Shown: positions 1 to 7,525 of the stretch, one piece after another
Position numbering within the stretch: the first letter of the stretch is position 1
Layout: each line of letters opens with the position of its first letter
Assembly: GCA_020025295.1 (NCBI GenBank)
Contig: JAHHSJ010000036.1
Coordinates: 1-20,300, forward strand
Direction: 5' to 3'
DNA: 20,300 bases
Source of the DNA: Oscillospiraceae bacterium
Lineage (GTDB): Bacteria > Bacillota > Clostridia > Oscillospirales > Oscillospiraceae
Notes under the pieces: generated by a model
Databases searched by the model: none
Seen by the model: only the letters and a program-made list of their open reading frames with translations
Told to the model about the DNA's origin: nothing
Made by a program: the position numbers and the translations under genes

Positions 1-55
1 GAGCGCCACCTTGCCAAGGTGGAGGTAGCGAGTTCGAGCCTCGTCTTCCGCTCCA
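1..55 (+). tRNA. tRNA-Gly (anticodon GCC), 5' end outside window
   Basis: This is the 3' part of a glycine tRNA. The anticodon stem CCACC/GGTGG (6-10 with 18-22) encloses the loop TTGCCAA with anticodon GCC at 13-15. A five-base variable region follows, then a T arm (28-44) with loop TTCGAGC, the acceptor strand CTTCCGC (45-51), discriminator T and an encoded CCA (53-55). The acceptor 5' strand and most of the D arm lie before the window. A U discriminator fits bacterial tRNA-Gly. Confidence 0.95.
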
Positions 56-59
56 AATG

Positions 60-90
60 AAAAAAGGAGCAAACCGCTTGCTCCTTTTTT
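60..90 (+). terminator. Rho-independent terminator after tRNA-Gly
   Basis: GGAGCAA (66-72) pairs with TTGCTCC (78-84) around a five-base loop ACCGC. Flanking runs of six A (60-65) and six T (85-90) extend the stem and supply the U tract, so the hairpin could work in both directions. It lies only six bases before the next tRNA gene, which leaves no room for a separate promoter for tRNA-Cys. Confidence 0.85.
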
Positions 91-96
91 CCATAT

Positions 97-170
97 GGCA
101 CCATAGCCAAGCGGTAAGGCACGGGTCTGCAAAACCTTGATCCCCGGTCCGATTCCGGGTGGTGCCTCCA
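97..170 (+). tRNA. tRNA-Cys (anticodon GCA)
   Basis: This is a complete 74-base tRNA. The acceptor GGCACCA (97-103) pairs with TGGTGCC (160-166), the discriminator is T167 and CCA is encoded at 168-170. The anticodon loop CTGCAAA (127-133) carries GCA at 129-131. The T arm CCCGG/CCGGG encloses TCCGATT. The anticodon stem CGGGT/ACCTT has a C-U mismatch at its outer end and a G-U pair next to it, which is slightly weak, while every other stem is sound. It decodes UGC and UGU. Confidence 0.96.
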
Positions 171-203
171 AAGAACACCTGCATATGTGGGTGTTCTTTT
201 TTT
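171..203 (+). terminator. Rho-independent terminator after tRNA-Cys
   Basis: AAGAACACC (171-179) pairs perfectly with GGTGTTCTT (190-198), followed by a run of T to 203. The hairpin starts at the base directly after the encoded CCA, so the tRNA 3' end must be formed by processing right at the base of the stem. It ends the tRNA transcript and insulates the glycan operon that follows. Confidence 0.85.
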
Positions 204-262
204 GCGCTCTGCCGACTGAAATGAGTTATAAAAATCTTAAAGTTGGCAGGAACGACTGCAAC

Positions 263-291
263 TTGCGAAAAAACAATTCTTATGATAGAAT
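263..291 (+). promoter_or_regulatory. Sigma-A-type promoter of the glycan operon
   Basis: The -35 box TTGCGA (263-268) is separated by 17 bases from the -10 box TAGAAT (286-291). The predicted start of transcription is near 298. This lies downstream of an in-frame TTG at 295 and upstream of the TTG at 346, which supports the later start for the first gene. Confidence 0.6.
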
Positions 292-294
292 AAT

Positions 295-323
295 TTGTCC
301 TATTGGCATTATTATCTTATATT
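295..323 (+). promoter_or_regulatory. Possible second tandem promoter of the glycan operon
   Basis: TTGTCC (295-300), a 17-base spacer and TATATT (318-323) form a second promoter-like pair just downstream of the first. Transcription would begin near 330 and leave a leader of only about 16 bases. Both boxes are imperfect and the region is AT-rich, so this may be chance. Confidence 0.35.
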
Positions 324-330
324 CAAAAGA

Positions 331-336
331 AAGAAG
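331..336 (+). promoter_or_regulatory. Weak ribosome binding site deciding the TTG start at 346
   Basis: AAGAAG ends nine bases before the TTG at 346. It is a weak match to AGGAGG but better than anything before the TTG at 295. Together with the position of the -10 box it favours the start at 346. Confidence 0.4.
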
Positions 337-345
337 TGCTCAACA

Positions 346-2283
346 TTGAAATGCACCAATGAAAACAGCGGGAAAAAGCGCCGAGTTGCCGGTGTACACA
401 TGGTTCCCGCCGCACTCGCTGTGTTTGATATATTTGCAATCAATCTGGCATACCTGTTTGCTTTGTGGTTCCGCTTTGACTGTAAAGCGTCCCAGATTCC
501 CGACTACTTTTTAGATGGTTGGGTTCGCGGTATGCCGGGCTTTACCATTGCTACCATTCTGATTTTTATTCTGATGCGCCTATACAGCAGTCTGTGGCAG
601 TTTGCCGGCAGCAATGAACTGGTCCGCTGTGTGATTGCCTGCGGTCTGTCTACATTGGCGCATATTGGAACCTCTCGGCTTGCGCTGATGTCGGCACCGG
701 TGATTTGGCGTATGCCGGTTTCTTATTTTGCCATTGGTGCAGTACTGGAAACCTTTGCCATTATCGCAATCCGATTTTCTTATCGTTTGGTTCGACTCCT
801 GTTCCATGACATGGACTTGTCCAACACAGTTCGCCCGGTGAAGGTTATGATTATCGGCGGCGGCGATGCCGGTCGTATGATCGTCAACGAGCTGAACCAT
901 TCCCGTCAGATTCGTCGTCGTGTCTGCTGCGTGATTGATGACGATGTGAAGAAGAGAGGACGGTTCCTGTGCGGCGTCCCTGTTGTGGGCGGACGAGAAG
1001 CCATTATGGACGCTGTGGAGCGCTATCATATTGAGCAGATCATTTTTGCCATCCCGACGGCTACACCGGAGGAAAAGCGTGACATTCTGCATATCTGCAA
1101 GGAGACCTGCTGTGAGCTGAAGATTCTCCCTGGTATTTATCAGCTGGTCAGTGGGGAAGTGACCACCAATGATCTGAAGGATGTGGCGGTGGAAGATTTG
1201 CTGGGCCGTGAACCGATTCAGGTCAATGCCAAGGAAATTATGGGCTATGTCCAGAATAAGGTTGTCCTTGTGACCGGCGGCGGTGGGTCCATTGGCTCAG
1301 AGCTCTGCCGACAGATTGCCGCCAATTGTCCGAAGCAGCTGATTATCTTCGATATATATGAGAATAATGCCTACGATATTCAGCAGGAACTGCTTCGTGC
1401 AGACCCCAGCCTGAATCTGTTGGTGCTGATTGGCTCCGTCCGCGATACGCAGAAGTTGGATCAAGTGTTTGCCCAATATCGTCCGGATATTGTCTACCAT
1501 GCTGCGGCACATAAGCATGTGCCTCTGATGGAAACCAGCCCCTGCGAGGCAATCAAAAACAATGTGTTCGGTACTTATAAAACGGCCATGGCGGCCAGTA
1601 AATACGGATGCAGCAAGTTTGTGATGATCAGCACGGATAAGGCCGTCAACCCCACTAATATCATGGGAGCCACGAAGCGCTTGTGTGAAATGATTATCCA
1701 GACCTTGAACAAAACGAGTAAGACCGATTTTGTTGCCGTCCGGTTTGGCAATGTTCTGGGCAGCAATGGCTCCGTGATTCCGCTGTTTAAGAAGCAGATC
1801 GCTGCTGGTGGCCCGGTGACGGTGACCCATCCTGACATTATCCGCTACTTTATGACGATTCCCGAAGCGGTTGGTCTGGTGCTTCAGGCCGGAGCCTATG
1901 CTAAGGGCGGCGAGATTTTCGTGCTGGACATGGGAGATCCGGTCCGCATTGACGATTTGGCCCGCAACCTCATCAAGTTGTCCGGTCATGTGCCGGATAC
2001 GGAGATCAAAGTGGAGTACACCGGTCTGCGTCCCGGCGAGAAGCTCTACGAAGAGAAGTTGATGACAGAAGAGGGCCTGCAGCGTACGCCCAACCGTAAG
2101 ATTCTCATTGGTAGTCCCATCGAACTGGATGAAGAGAACCTGTGGAGCAATCTGAAGAAGTTGAAAGAGGCGTGCTGCCGTACCAATGATGATTATCTGG
2201 AACTGATGTTTAAGCTGGTCCCGACCTACCATCCGGAGAAGAGCGAAGCTTGCATTACAGACTTTGGAAACACAGAAGAATAA
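346..2283 (+). CDS. Membrane-bound nucleotide-sugar 4,6-dehydratase (CapD/PglF/EpsC family)
   Basis: A 645-residue protein of the polysaccharide-biosynthesis family that converts UDP-GlcNAc-type sugars to 4-keto-6-deoxy intermediates for surface glycans. About four membrane helices occupy the first 150 residues. A first Rossmann-like domain follows (motif IIGGGDAGRM), then the catalytic short-chain-dehydrogenase domain with the cofactor loop GGGGSIG at 311-317, the motif STDKA at 429-433 and MGATK at 440-444. In this subgroup the usual Tyr of the YxxxK pair is replaced by Met, as seen here. The length is normal for the family. I chose TTG at 346 because the promoter lies over the earlier TTG at 295; the exact start is uncertain. 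It is the first gene of a five-gene operon and its stop lies 17 bases before the next gene. The exact sugar substrate and C5 stereochemistry cannot be read from the sequence. Confidence 0.9.
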   Translation: MKCTNENSGKKRRVAGVHMVPAALAVFDIFAINLAYLFALWFRFDCKASQIPDYFLDGWVRGMPGFTIATILIFILMRLYSSLWQFAGSNELVRCVIACGLSTLAHIGTSRLALMSAPVIWRMPVSYFAIGAVLETFAIIAIRFSYRLVRLLFHDMDLSNTVRPVKVMIIGGGDAGRMIVNELNHSRQIRRRVCCVIDDDVKKRGRFLCGVPVVGGREAIMDAVERYHIEQIIFAIPTATPEEKRDILHICKETCCELKILPGIYQLVSGEVTTNDLKDVAVEDLLGREPIQVNAKEIMGYVQNKVVLVTGGGGSIGSELCRQIAANCPKQLIIFDIYENNAYDIQQELLRADPSLNLLVLIGSVRDTQKLDQVFAQYRPDIVYHAAAHKHVPLMETSPCEAIKNNVFGTYKTAMAASKYGCSKFVMISTDKAVNPTNIMGATKRLCEMIIQTLNKTSKTDFVAVRFGNVLGSNGSVIPLFKKQIAAGGPVTVTHPDIIRYFMTIPEAVGLVLQAGAYAKGGEIFVLDMGDPVRIDDLARNLIKLSGHVPDTEIKVEYTGLRPGEKLYEEKLMTEEGLQRTPNRKILIGSPIELDEENLWSNLKKLKEACCRTNDDYLELMFKLVPTYHPEKSEACITDFGNTEE

Positions 2284-2300
2284 GCTTCGTGGAGGACAAT

Positions 2301-4478
2301 ATGGATAAAATTCGTAAGTATCGAAAGTATTTGATTGCAACTGCGGTCGCTCTGGTTCTGAGCGTGCTGGTGGGTGTCGTTTCGCTTGCTACGCTGCCGG
2401 ATGTCTATTTGGTAGAGGCACCGAAGGAAAGCACCAGTATTCTCGATCAGGTTTCTATCAGCATCTACGACAGTCAGGAGGACGAAACGGGCCATGTTGT
2501 GCCAATCGGTGCTGACCCGCAAATGGTGTTTTATAATGCGGACGGCATGGCAAGCTGTGTCGTTATTGAACTGACAGAGCCGATGATTCCTGGTACCCAG
2601 TATCAGTTGTTCTATTCTCAAGATCATGCTGATTTTGTCGAGGGCTATTCTGTCTCTGGCAGCTCCACAATTGGACAGACCGAGCTGGTGTTTGATCTGC
2701 CCACGGCAGATTACACCACCTACCGTTTGGATGTAGGCGGCGCTTTTCAGCTGAAGGACATCCGTGTTTCGCAGATGGACCCCATTGCCACTAAGATTGA
2801 CCGCATGGGTCAGCTGTTTGATGGCAATATCTCTGTGCTGAACGGCCGTCAGATGGTTCTCGCCTTTGCGGTGATTTGGGTGGCAGCTATGCTGCTGGTC
2901 TGGAAGTTCAGCCAGATTCAGGCATGGTTCAAAGCAAAATGGGAACATTATCGTGAGAATCCGATGGCATTTTGGATCTCGTTTGCCATTTTCTTCGGCT
3001 GCGTGCTTTTTGCAGTGATGATCTGGCTGGTGCTTAGCCTTTTGGATATTGTGGTGCCGTCCTTCTATTCCGGTGTGTACTTTGTACTTGCCGGTGCGAC
3101 CTTGGGTGGAGTGCTTGCCTTTGCCCGCAGAGCAGAGAGTCGGCCTGAGTGGATGATGGCAGTTCTTATTCTGGGCGTCGGCCTTCTGGTGGCGTTGATG
3201 ATGCCCAGAACAGCCATGGTGAGCTGGGATGATGAAACCCACTATCGTAATGCGCTGGATCTCTCCTACGGTGGTGAGACTTGGGTTACGAAGGCAGATG
3301 AACGGATGCAACCCATGCAGATGAGCAATGGCACAGATCTTGCTACTGTGACCGGAGTTAAGGAGGAGTTGAACGAACTTTACGAGAGCGGCTCCACCGG
3401 TGCTGTGCATGGCGATGTGTTCCGCCTGCTTTCAGTGGCTTATCTGCCGGGTGCCATAGGCATCTGGCTTGCTCGCGTTTTTGGTTTGTCTTTTACTGCA
3501 ACCTTTGTGGCGGGCAGAGTCACTACCTTACTGATGTTTGTCATTGTGATGTATTTTGCAATGAAACGATTGCGGAGCAGCAGTATGCTGCTGGGTGTGT
3601 TTGCACTGCTTCCTACGGTTATTTTTATCGCAGGCAACTATTGCTACGACAGCTGGTGCACTGCATTTTTGGCGCTGGGTACCGCTGTGTTTTTGGATGA
3701 GTATCGGCATCCGGAACGAAAGCTCCGCTGGCAGGATGCCGTTCTGATGCTGGGCAGCTTGATGCTGGGCTGCATTCCCAAGACGATTTACTTCCCGGTT
3801 TTCCTGATGTGCCTGTTTATGCCGAAGGAGAAATTTACGGACAAGCGTCACATGGTATGGTATCGGGTTGCTGTGGTGGGTGCCGCCTTTATCATGGCCT
3901 TCACCTTTGTCGGCCCGCTGCTGATTACTTCTGGCGCCCGCTACGGCGATATGCGCGGTGGCAGTGATGTGAGCGGTGAGGGTCAGCTTAGCTTCATCCT
4001 CGGCGATCCGCTGAACTATACTCGTGTTTTGCTGACTTTCCTGTTTGGTACTTATTTCAAGCCCAGTATGATTTTCAATCAGACGATCAACTATCAGGCC
4101 TACATGGGAACCTTCCCCTATGGCATCGCTTTTGTGGTGCTTCTGCTGATCGTGTTTGTGGCAGAGCGTCCTAAGGAGGAACTGACCCTGAAGAAAACCG
4201 GTGGCTGGGTGAAGGTTGCAGCTGCTGTGTCCTTCTTCTGTGCCGTCTGTATGGCTGCAAGCGCCATGTACATCGCATTTACACCGGTGGGTGCTGACAC
4301 GATTGCCGGCTGTCAGGAACGCTATATGATGCCTGTCCTGCTGCCGATGCTGATGCAGATCCGTCCCAATAAGACTTGGATGCCGATTCCGCCGAAGTAT
4401 TTCCGGCTGGGAGTTGTCTTGGCGGAGGGCGTGTTGCTCTTTGCCGGATTCTGGCCGCTTATGATGAGCTATGTGTGA
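2301..4478 (+). CDS. DUF2142 family membrane protein, probable GT-C-like glycosyltransferase
   Basis: A 725-residue polytopic membrane protein. One membrane helix (about 10-29) is followed by a soluble segment (about 30-180) that looks beta-rich and probably lies outside the cell. A second helix (about 185-203) and then many hydrophobic helices run to the C terminus. The acidic motif WDDETH at 309-314, directly after a helix, matches the DE-x-H signature of DUF2142 proteins and the position of catalytic acidic residues in GT-C enzymes. Such enzymes use polyprenyl-phosphate sugars as donors. ATG 2301 is chosen over upstream in-frame codons because GGAGG (2291-2295) lies five bases before it. 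Neighbouring glycosyltransferases support a role in glycan assembly. No member activity is established that I can name, so the function is inferred. Confidence 0.8.
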   Translation: MDKIRKYRKYLIATAVALVLSVLVGVVSLATLPDVYLVEAPKESTSILDQVSISIYDSQEDETGHVVPIGADPQMVFYNADGMASCVVIELTEPMIPGTQYQLFYSQDHADFVEGYSVSGSSTIGQTELVFDLPTADYTTYRLDVGGAFQLKDIRVSQMDPIATKIDRMGQLFDGNISVLNGRQMVLAFAVIWVAAMLLVWKFSQIQAWFKAKWEHYRENPMAFWISFAIFFGCVLFAVMIWLVLSLLDIVVPSFYSGVYFVLAGATLGGVLAFARRAESRPEWMMAVLILGVGLLVALMMPRTAMVSWDDETHYRNALDLSYGGETWVTKADERMQPMQMSNGTDLATVTGVKEELNELYESGSTGAVHGDVFRLLSVAYLPGAIGIWLARVFGLSFTATFVAGRVTTLLMFVIVMYFAMKRLRSSSMLLGVFALLPTVIFIAGNYCYDSWCTAFLALGTAVFLDEYRHPERKLRWQDAVLMLGSLMLGCIPKTIYFPVFLMCLFMPKEKFTDKRHMVWYRVAVVGAAFIMAFTFVGPLLITSGARYGDMRGGSDVSGEGQLSFILGDPLNYTRVLLTFLFGTYFKPSMIFNQTINYQAYMGTFPYGIAFVVLLLIVFVAERPKEELTLKKTGGWVKVAAAVSFFCAVCMAASAMYIAFTPVGADTIAGCQERYMMPVLLPMLMQIRPNKTWMPIPPKYFRLGVVLAEGVLLFAGFWPLMMSYV

Positions 4479-4480
4479 GG
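4477..4480 (+). promoter_or_regulatory. Ribosome binding site favouring the TTG start at 4489
   Basis: GAGG lies eight bases before TTG 4489 and overlaps the stop codon of the preceding gene. The alternative ATG at 4471 has no comparable site at good spacing. Confidence 0.45.
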
Positions 4481-4488
4481 TGACTGAG

Positions 4489-5274
4489 TTGAACGATCAT
4501 TCGTTTGTCATTTGTGCATATAAGGAAAGCCCGTTTTTGGAGGAATGTATCCGCTCCCTGAAGGAGCAGACGGTTTCCTCTGAGATTCTGATGGTTACTT
4601 CTACGCCGAATGATTATATTACAGAAATAGCGCAGCGAAATGACATTCCGCTGTATGTAAATCCCGGTGAGGGAGGTATTACGCAGGATTGGAATTTTGG
4701 TTATTCCATGTGTAAAACGCCCTATATCACGATTGCTCATCAGGATGATGTATACCGTCCGGATTATGCGAAAACGGTGCTTGACCGGATGAAGAGCAGT
4801 AAGCAGCCCCTGATTTGCTTCACCGATTACGGAGAACTCCGTAACGGGGAAGAGGTGCTGGTAAATTCTCTGTTGAAGGTGAAGCGGACGATGCTGTTTC
4901 CCCTGCGTGGTAAGCTGTTCTCCAACAGCCGTTGGATGCGCCGCCGGGTGCTGTCCATGGGCTGCCCCATCTGCTGTCCGTCGGTGACTTTTGCCCGAGA
5001 GAATCTTCCGGAGCAGGTCTTTGTAAAGGGATTCCGCAGCTGTGAGGACTGGGAAGCATGGGAGAAACTGTCTAAGCGGAAGGGAGCCTTCCTGTACTGC
5101 CATAAGGTGCTGATGCTGCATCGTATCCATGAGGGTTCTGAAACCTCGGCGATCATCGGGGACAACGCCCGGAGCGATGAGGAATATCAGATGTTTTGTA
5201 AATTCTGGCCGGAATGGATTGCCCGCAGACTGGTGCGAGTTTATTCTAAGGGACAAGAATCCAATGCTTTGTGA
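4489..5274 (+). CDS. Glycosyltransferase family 2 protein
   Basis: A 261-residue GT-A fold, family-2 glycosyltransferase without membrane helices. The N-terminal strand SFVICAYKESPFLEECI is typical of nucleotide-sugar binding. HQDD at 84-87 stands where the metal-binding DXD motif belongs, and a conserved acidic ED-W-E segment follows near 190. It probably adds one sugar to a lipid-linked or nascent glycan at the inner face of the membrane. The TTG start is preferred because a GAGG site lies eight bases upstream; ATG 4471, six codons earlier and overlapping the DUF2142 gene, is the alternative. The gap to the previous gene is 10 bases and to the next 8 bases, so it is cotranscribed. Donor and acceptor cannot be predicted. 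Confidence 0.85.
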   Translation: MNDHSFVICAYKESPFLEECIRSLKEQTVSSEILMVTSTPNDYITEIAQRNDIPLYVNPGEGGITQDWNFGYSMCKTPYITIAHQDDVYRPDYAKTVLDRMKSSKQPLICFTDYGELRNGEEVLVNSLLKVKRTMLFPLRGKLFSNSRWMRRRVLSMGCPICCPSVTFARENLPEQVFVKGFRSCEDWEAWEKLSKRKGAFLYCHKVLMLHRIHEGSETSAIIGDNARSDEEYQMFCKFWPEWIARRLVRVYSKGQESNAL

Positions 5275-5282
5275 GGGATGTT

Positions 5283-5969
5283 ATGAAAAAGCTTGTGATT
5301 ATTCCTGCGTATAACGAGGAAAAGAGTATTTGCACCACAGTGCGGGATGTTCTGGAGAATGCTCCGGGATTTGACTATGTGGTCATCAACGATTGCTCCA
5401 AGGACAATACACTGCAAATTTGCCGGGAGAATGGCTTGAATGTGCTGAATCTTCCAATCAATTTGGGTATCGGCGGAGCCATCCAGACCGGTTACCGCTA
5501 TGCAGTAGAAAATGGGTATGATGTGGCAGTCCAGTTCGACGGCGACGGACAGCATGACGCCAAATTCCTGCAGGAGATGGCGGATCAACTGGAAAAAGAG
5601 AACCTTGATATGGTGATTGGTTCCCGATTCATCGAGAACGAGGGGTTCCAGTCTACCGGACTCCGTCGTATGGGTATTCGTTTCTTTGAAGGTCTGCTTC
5701 GGATGCTGTTTGGTGTTCACATCACCGACGCCACCTCCGGTATGCGTATGTGCACGAGAAAAGTGTTCACGCAATTCAGCATGGAGTATCCTCAGGATTA
5801 TCCGGAGCCGGAAACCATTGCCCGTCTGCTCCGTCAGAAGTACAGGGTGGCCGAAATTCCTGTGGTGATGAGAGAACGCAAAGCCGGCGTTTCCTCCATC
5901 AATCCGGTCAAATCCGTCTACTATATGATTAAGGTCAGTCTGGCTATTTTGATTGAACGAATGAGGTAA
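5283..5969 (+). CDS. Family 2 glycosyltransferase, DPM1-like (polyprenyl-phosphate sugar synthase type)
   Basis: A 228-residue soluble glycosyltransferase. It opens with KKLVIIPAYNEEKSI, has the VINDCSKDNT segment, NLGIGGAIQTGYRYA, and the DXD motif DGDGQHD at 86-92. These match the dolichol/polyprenyl-phosphate mannosyl- and glucosyltransferase subfamily, which moves a sugar from a nucleotide carrier to a polyprenyl phosphate. It lacks the C-terminal membrane helices of larger members such as GtrB. ATG 5283 has GAGG six bases upstream; a GTG at 5271 is in frame but overlaps the previous stop and lacks a site. The DUF2304 gene follows after 4 bases, a pairing often seen for this subfamily. 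It may make the lipid-linked donor for the DUF2142 protein; that is inference. Confidence 0.88.
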   Translation: MKKLVIIPAYNEEKSICTTVRDVLENAPGFDYVVINDCSKDNTLQICRENGLNVLNLPINLGIGGAIQTGYRYAVENGYDVAVQFDGDGQHDAKFLQEMADQLEKENLDMVIGSRFIENEGFQSTGLRRMGIRFFEGLLRMLFGVHITDATSGMRMCTRKVFTQFSMEYPQDYPEPETIARLLRQKYRVAEIPVVMRERKAGVSSINPVKSVYYMIKVSLAILIERMR

Positions 5970-5973
5970 CACT

Positions 5974-6339
5974 ATGAGTCTGAGAGCACGAATTATTATT
6001 CTTGTAGTTTTGGTTCTGGCGCTGATCGTGGTACTCAACGCGGTTCGCAAAAAGTCCATGCGCCTGAAATATGCCCTGCCATGGTTTGGCTGTCTGATCG
6101 TTTTGCTGGTTTTGTCGGCAATCCCCAATGGCCTTGTGGGACTGGCCGACCTGTTGGGCATTTACAGCCCGGTGAATATGATTTTCTTCCTGGGCTTTCT
6201 GTTCAGCCTTGCCATCATCTTTGTCCTGACATTGGTGGTGTCTCGGCTGGCGGAGCGTATCCGCAAGCTGACGCAGGCGGTAGCACTGCTGGAGGATCGC
6301 TTGACGCAGGAACAAAAAGAAAAAAAGGAATCCAAATGA
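5974..6339 (+). CDS. DUF2304 family small membrane protein
   Basis: A 121-residue protein with three predicted membrane helices (about 4-22, 35-55 and 66-88) and a charged, probably coiled-coil C-terminal tail rich in Lys and Glu (about 90-121). Proteins of this type usually sit next to DPM1-like glycosyltransferases, as here, and probably anchor or regulate the enzyme, which itself has no membrane helices. GAGG at 5963-5966 lies seven bases before the ATG, and the gap to the glycosyltransferase is 4 bases. It is the last gene before a strong terminator. No enzymatic motif is visible and the molecular role is not established. Confidence 0.85.
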   Translation: MSLRARIIILVVLVLALIVVLNAVRKKSMRLKYALPWFGCLIVLLVLSAIPNGLVGLADLLGIYSPVNMIFFLGFLFSLAIIFVLTLVVSRLAERIRKLTQAVALLEDRLTQEQKEKKESK

Positions 6340-6342
6340 GTT

Positions 6343-6378
6343 CAGCGCAGGTTCTTTTGCGAACCTGCGCTGCTTTTT
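6343..6378 (+). terminator. Strong Rho-independent terminator of the glycan operon
   Basis: CAGCGCAGGTTC (6343-6354) pairs without mismatch with GAACCTGCGCTG (6361-6372), a 12-bp stem with a six-base loop TTTTGC. CTTTTT follows at 6373-6378. It begins four bases after the DUF2304 stop codon. Confidence 0.93.
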
Positions 6379-6391
6379 ATGGGAATTAAGG

Positions 6392-6420
6392 TTGAGAAAT
6401 AAGCAAAATAGTGATATAAT
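6392..6420 (+). promoter_or_regulatory. Strong sigma-A promoter of the ddl operon
   Basis: TTGAGA (6392-6397), a 17-base spacer and a perfect TATAAT (6415-6420) with an extended TG element at 6412-6413. Transcription should begin near 6427, giving a leader of about 44 bases before ddl. It directly follows the terminator of the glycan operon, so the two operons are separate units. Confidence 0.88.
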
Positions 6421-6470
6421 ACACTGATTGATTTTGTGTTGAATTCAACTTTGAGAGGAGTTTGAATGGG

Positions 6471-7523
6471 ATGAATATTGTTGTTTTGGCAGGTGGATTG
6501 AGCGGAGAGCGCAATGTGGCGCTGTCCTCCGGCACGATGGTGGCTCAGGCACTTCGGGAGCGTGGACACCGTGTGGCACTGTGCGACCTGTTCTTTGGTT
6601 TGGAAGGCTATGAGGGAACGCTGGAGTCCTGCTATGACGCACCGATTCCTGAGGCTTGGAAAAAGGTTTCCCGTAAGGCCCCTGACCTTGCTGAAATTCG
6701 TGCGTCCAGAAAAGACCAGAGCGCCAGCCTGTTTGGCGAGCGTGTGATTGATCTTTGCCGGACGGCAGATGTGGTGTTTCTGGCCCTGCATGGCGATTGC
6801 GGTGAAGACGGCCGAGTTCAGGCGGCGCTGAATATGCACGGAATTCCTTATACCGGTTCCGACTACATCAGCAGCGCCATCGCCATGGATAAGGATCTGA
6901 CCAAGAAAATCGTTGCCACAGCGGGCGTTGTCACCCCGGAATGGAAGAGTGTTTCCTATACGGCAGCCGATGTGGAAGCGCTGATAGCTGAAACTGAGGT
7001 TCCCTGTGTGGTAAAGCCCAACGCCAGCGGCTCCTCCATTGGCGTTTCCATCGCCAAGACCAAGGAAGAACTGCGTGCTGCGCTGGAAGTAGGTCTGGAC
7101 TTTGGCGGCAAGTGTGTTCTGGAGCAGTACATCGAGGGCCGTGAAATTCAGGTTGCTCTGTTGGAGGGAAAGGCCCTGCCCTCAATTGAGATCATCCCCA
7201 AGGTGGGCTTCTATGACTATGAAAACAAGTATCAGCCCGGAGCTGCAGTGGAAGTTTGCCCTGCTGAGATTCCTGCGGAGTGGGAGAAGAAGCTGGGTGA
7301 AGCGGCAGAAACTGTGTTCCATGCGCTGGGACTGAGCGTGTACTCCCGTGCTGACTTCATTGTTACTACGGATGGTACCCCTTATTTTCTGGAGATCAAC
7401 AACCTGCCCGGCATGACCCCCACCAGTCTGGTTCCCCAGGAGGCCGCAGCCGTCGGCATTTCTTATGGTGAACTGTGCGAGAGAATCGTGAACGCATCTT
7501 TGAAAGCGAGAAGAGGAAACTAA
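6471..7523 (+). CDS. ddl: D-alanine--D-alanine ligase
   Basis: A 350-residue ATP-grasp enzyme that joins two D-alanines with ATP to form the dipeptide used by MurF. The N-terminal domain has GGLSGERNVALSSG and HGDCGEDG (from residue 107). The ATP-grasp region has VKPNASGSSIG (K182) and the C-terminal metal-binding stretch RADFI...LEINNLPGMT (307-316). The YDYENKY loop (from 248) carries the Tyr typical of true D-Ala-D-Ala ligases, not the D-Ala-D-Lac types of vancomycin resistance. ATG 6471 is ten bases after GAGAGGAG; the in-frame TTG 6462 is too close to that site, and ATG 6466 is in another frame. First gene of a seven-gene operon, followed after 2 bases by murF, the next enzyme of the pathway. 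Confidence 0.95.
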   Translation: MNIVVLAGGLSGERNVALSSGTMVAQALRERGHRVALCDLFFGLEGYEGTLESCYDAPIPEAWKKVSRKAPDLAEIRASRKDQSASLFGERVIDLCRTADVVFLALHGDCGEDGRVQAALNMHGIPYTGSDYISSAIAMDKDLTKKIVATAGVVTPEWKSVSYTAADVEALIAETEVPCVVKPNASGSSIGVSIAKTKEELRAALEVGLDFGGKCVLEQYIEGREIQVALLEGKALPSIEIIPKVGFYDYENKYQPGAAVEVCPAEIPAEWEKKLGEAAETVFHALGLSVYSRADFIVTTDGTPYFLEINNLPGMTPTSLVPQEAAAVGISYGELCERIVNASLKARRGN

Positions 7524-7525
7524 AA

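Noticed and set aside
204..262. Imperfect inverted repeat (CTGCCGAC near 207-214 and GTTGGCAG near 242-249) before the glycan promoter
   Set aside because: The arms are far apart with one G-U pair and lie upstream of the promoter, so neither an RNA structure nor an operator can be supported.
137..349. 70-codon + strand open frame from inside tRNA-Cys to the glycan operon leader
   Set aside because: It begins inside the tRNA and runs through a terminator and promoter, so it cannot be a real gene.
2226..3410. 394-codon open frame on the minus strand opposite the DUF2142 gene
   Set aside because: It is rich in His, Gln and Cys with no domain, and lies against a clear membrane protein with a good ribosome binding site.
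6466..6471. ATG at 6466, an alternative start near ddl
   Set aside because: It is out of frame with the ddl protein; ATG 6471 opens directly into the conserved N-terminal strand.
6471..7523. Possible vancomycin-resistance-type D-Ala-D-Lac ligase
   Set aside because: The YDYENKY loop with Tyr and its pairing with murF fit a normal D-Ala-D-Ala ligase, and no vanH, vanX or vanS/R-like genes are nearby.
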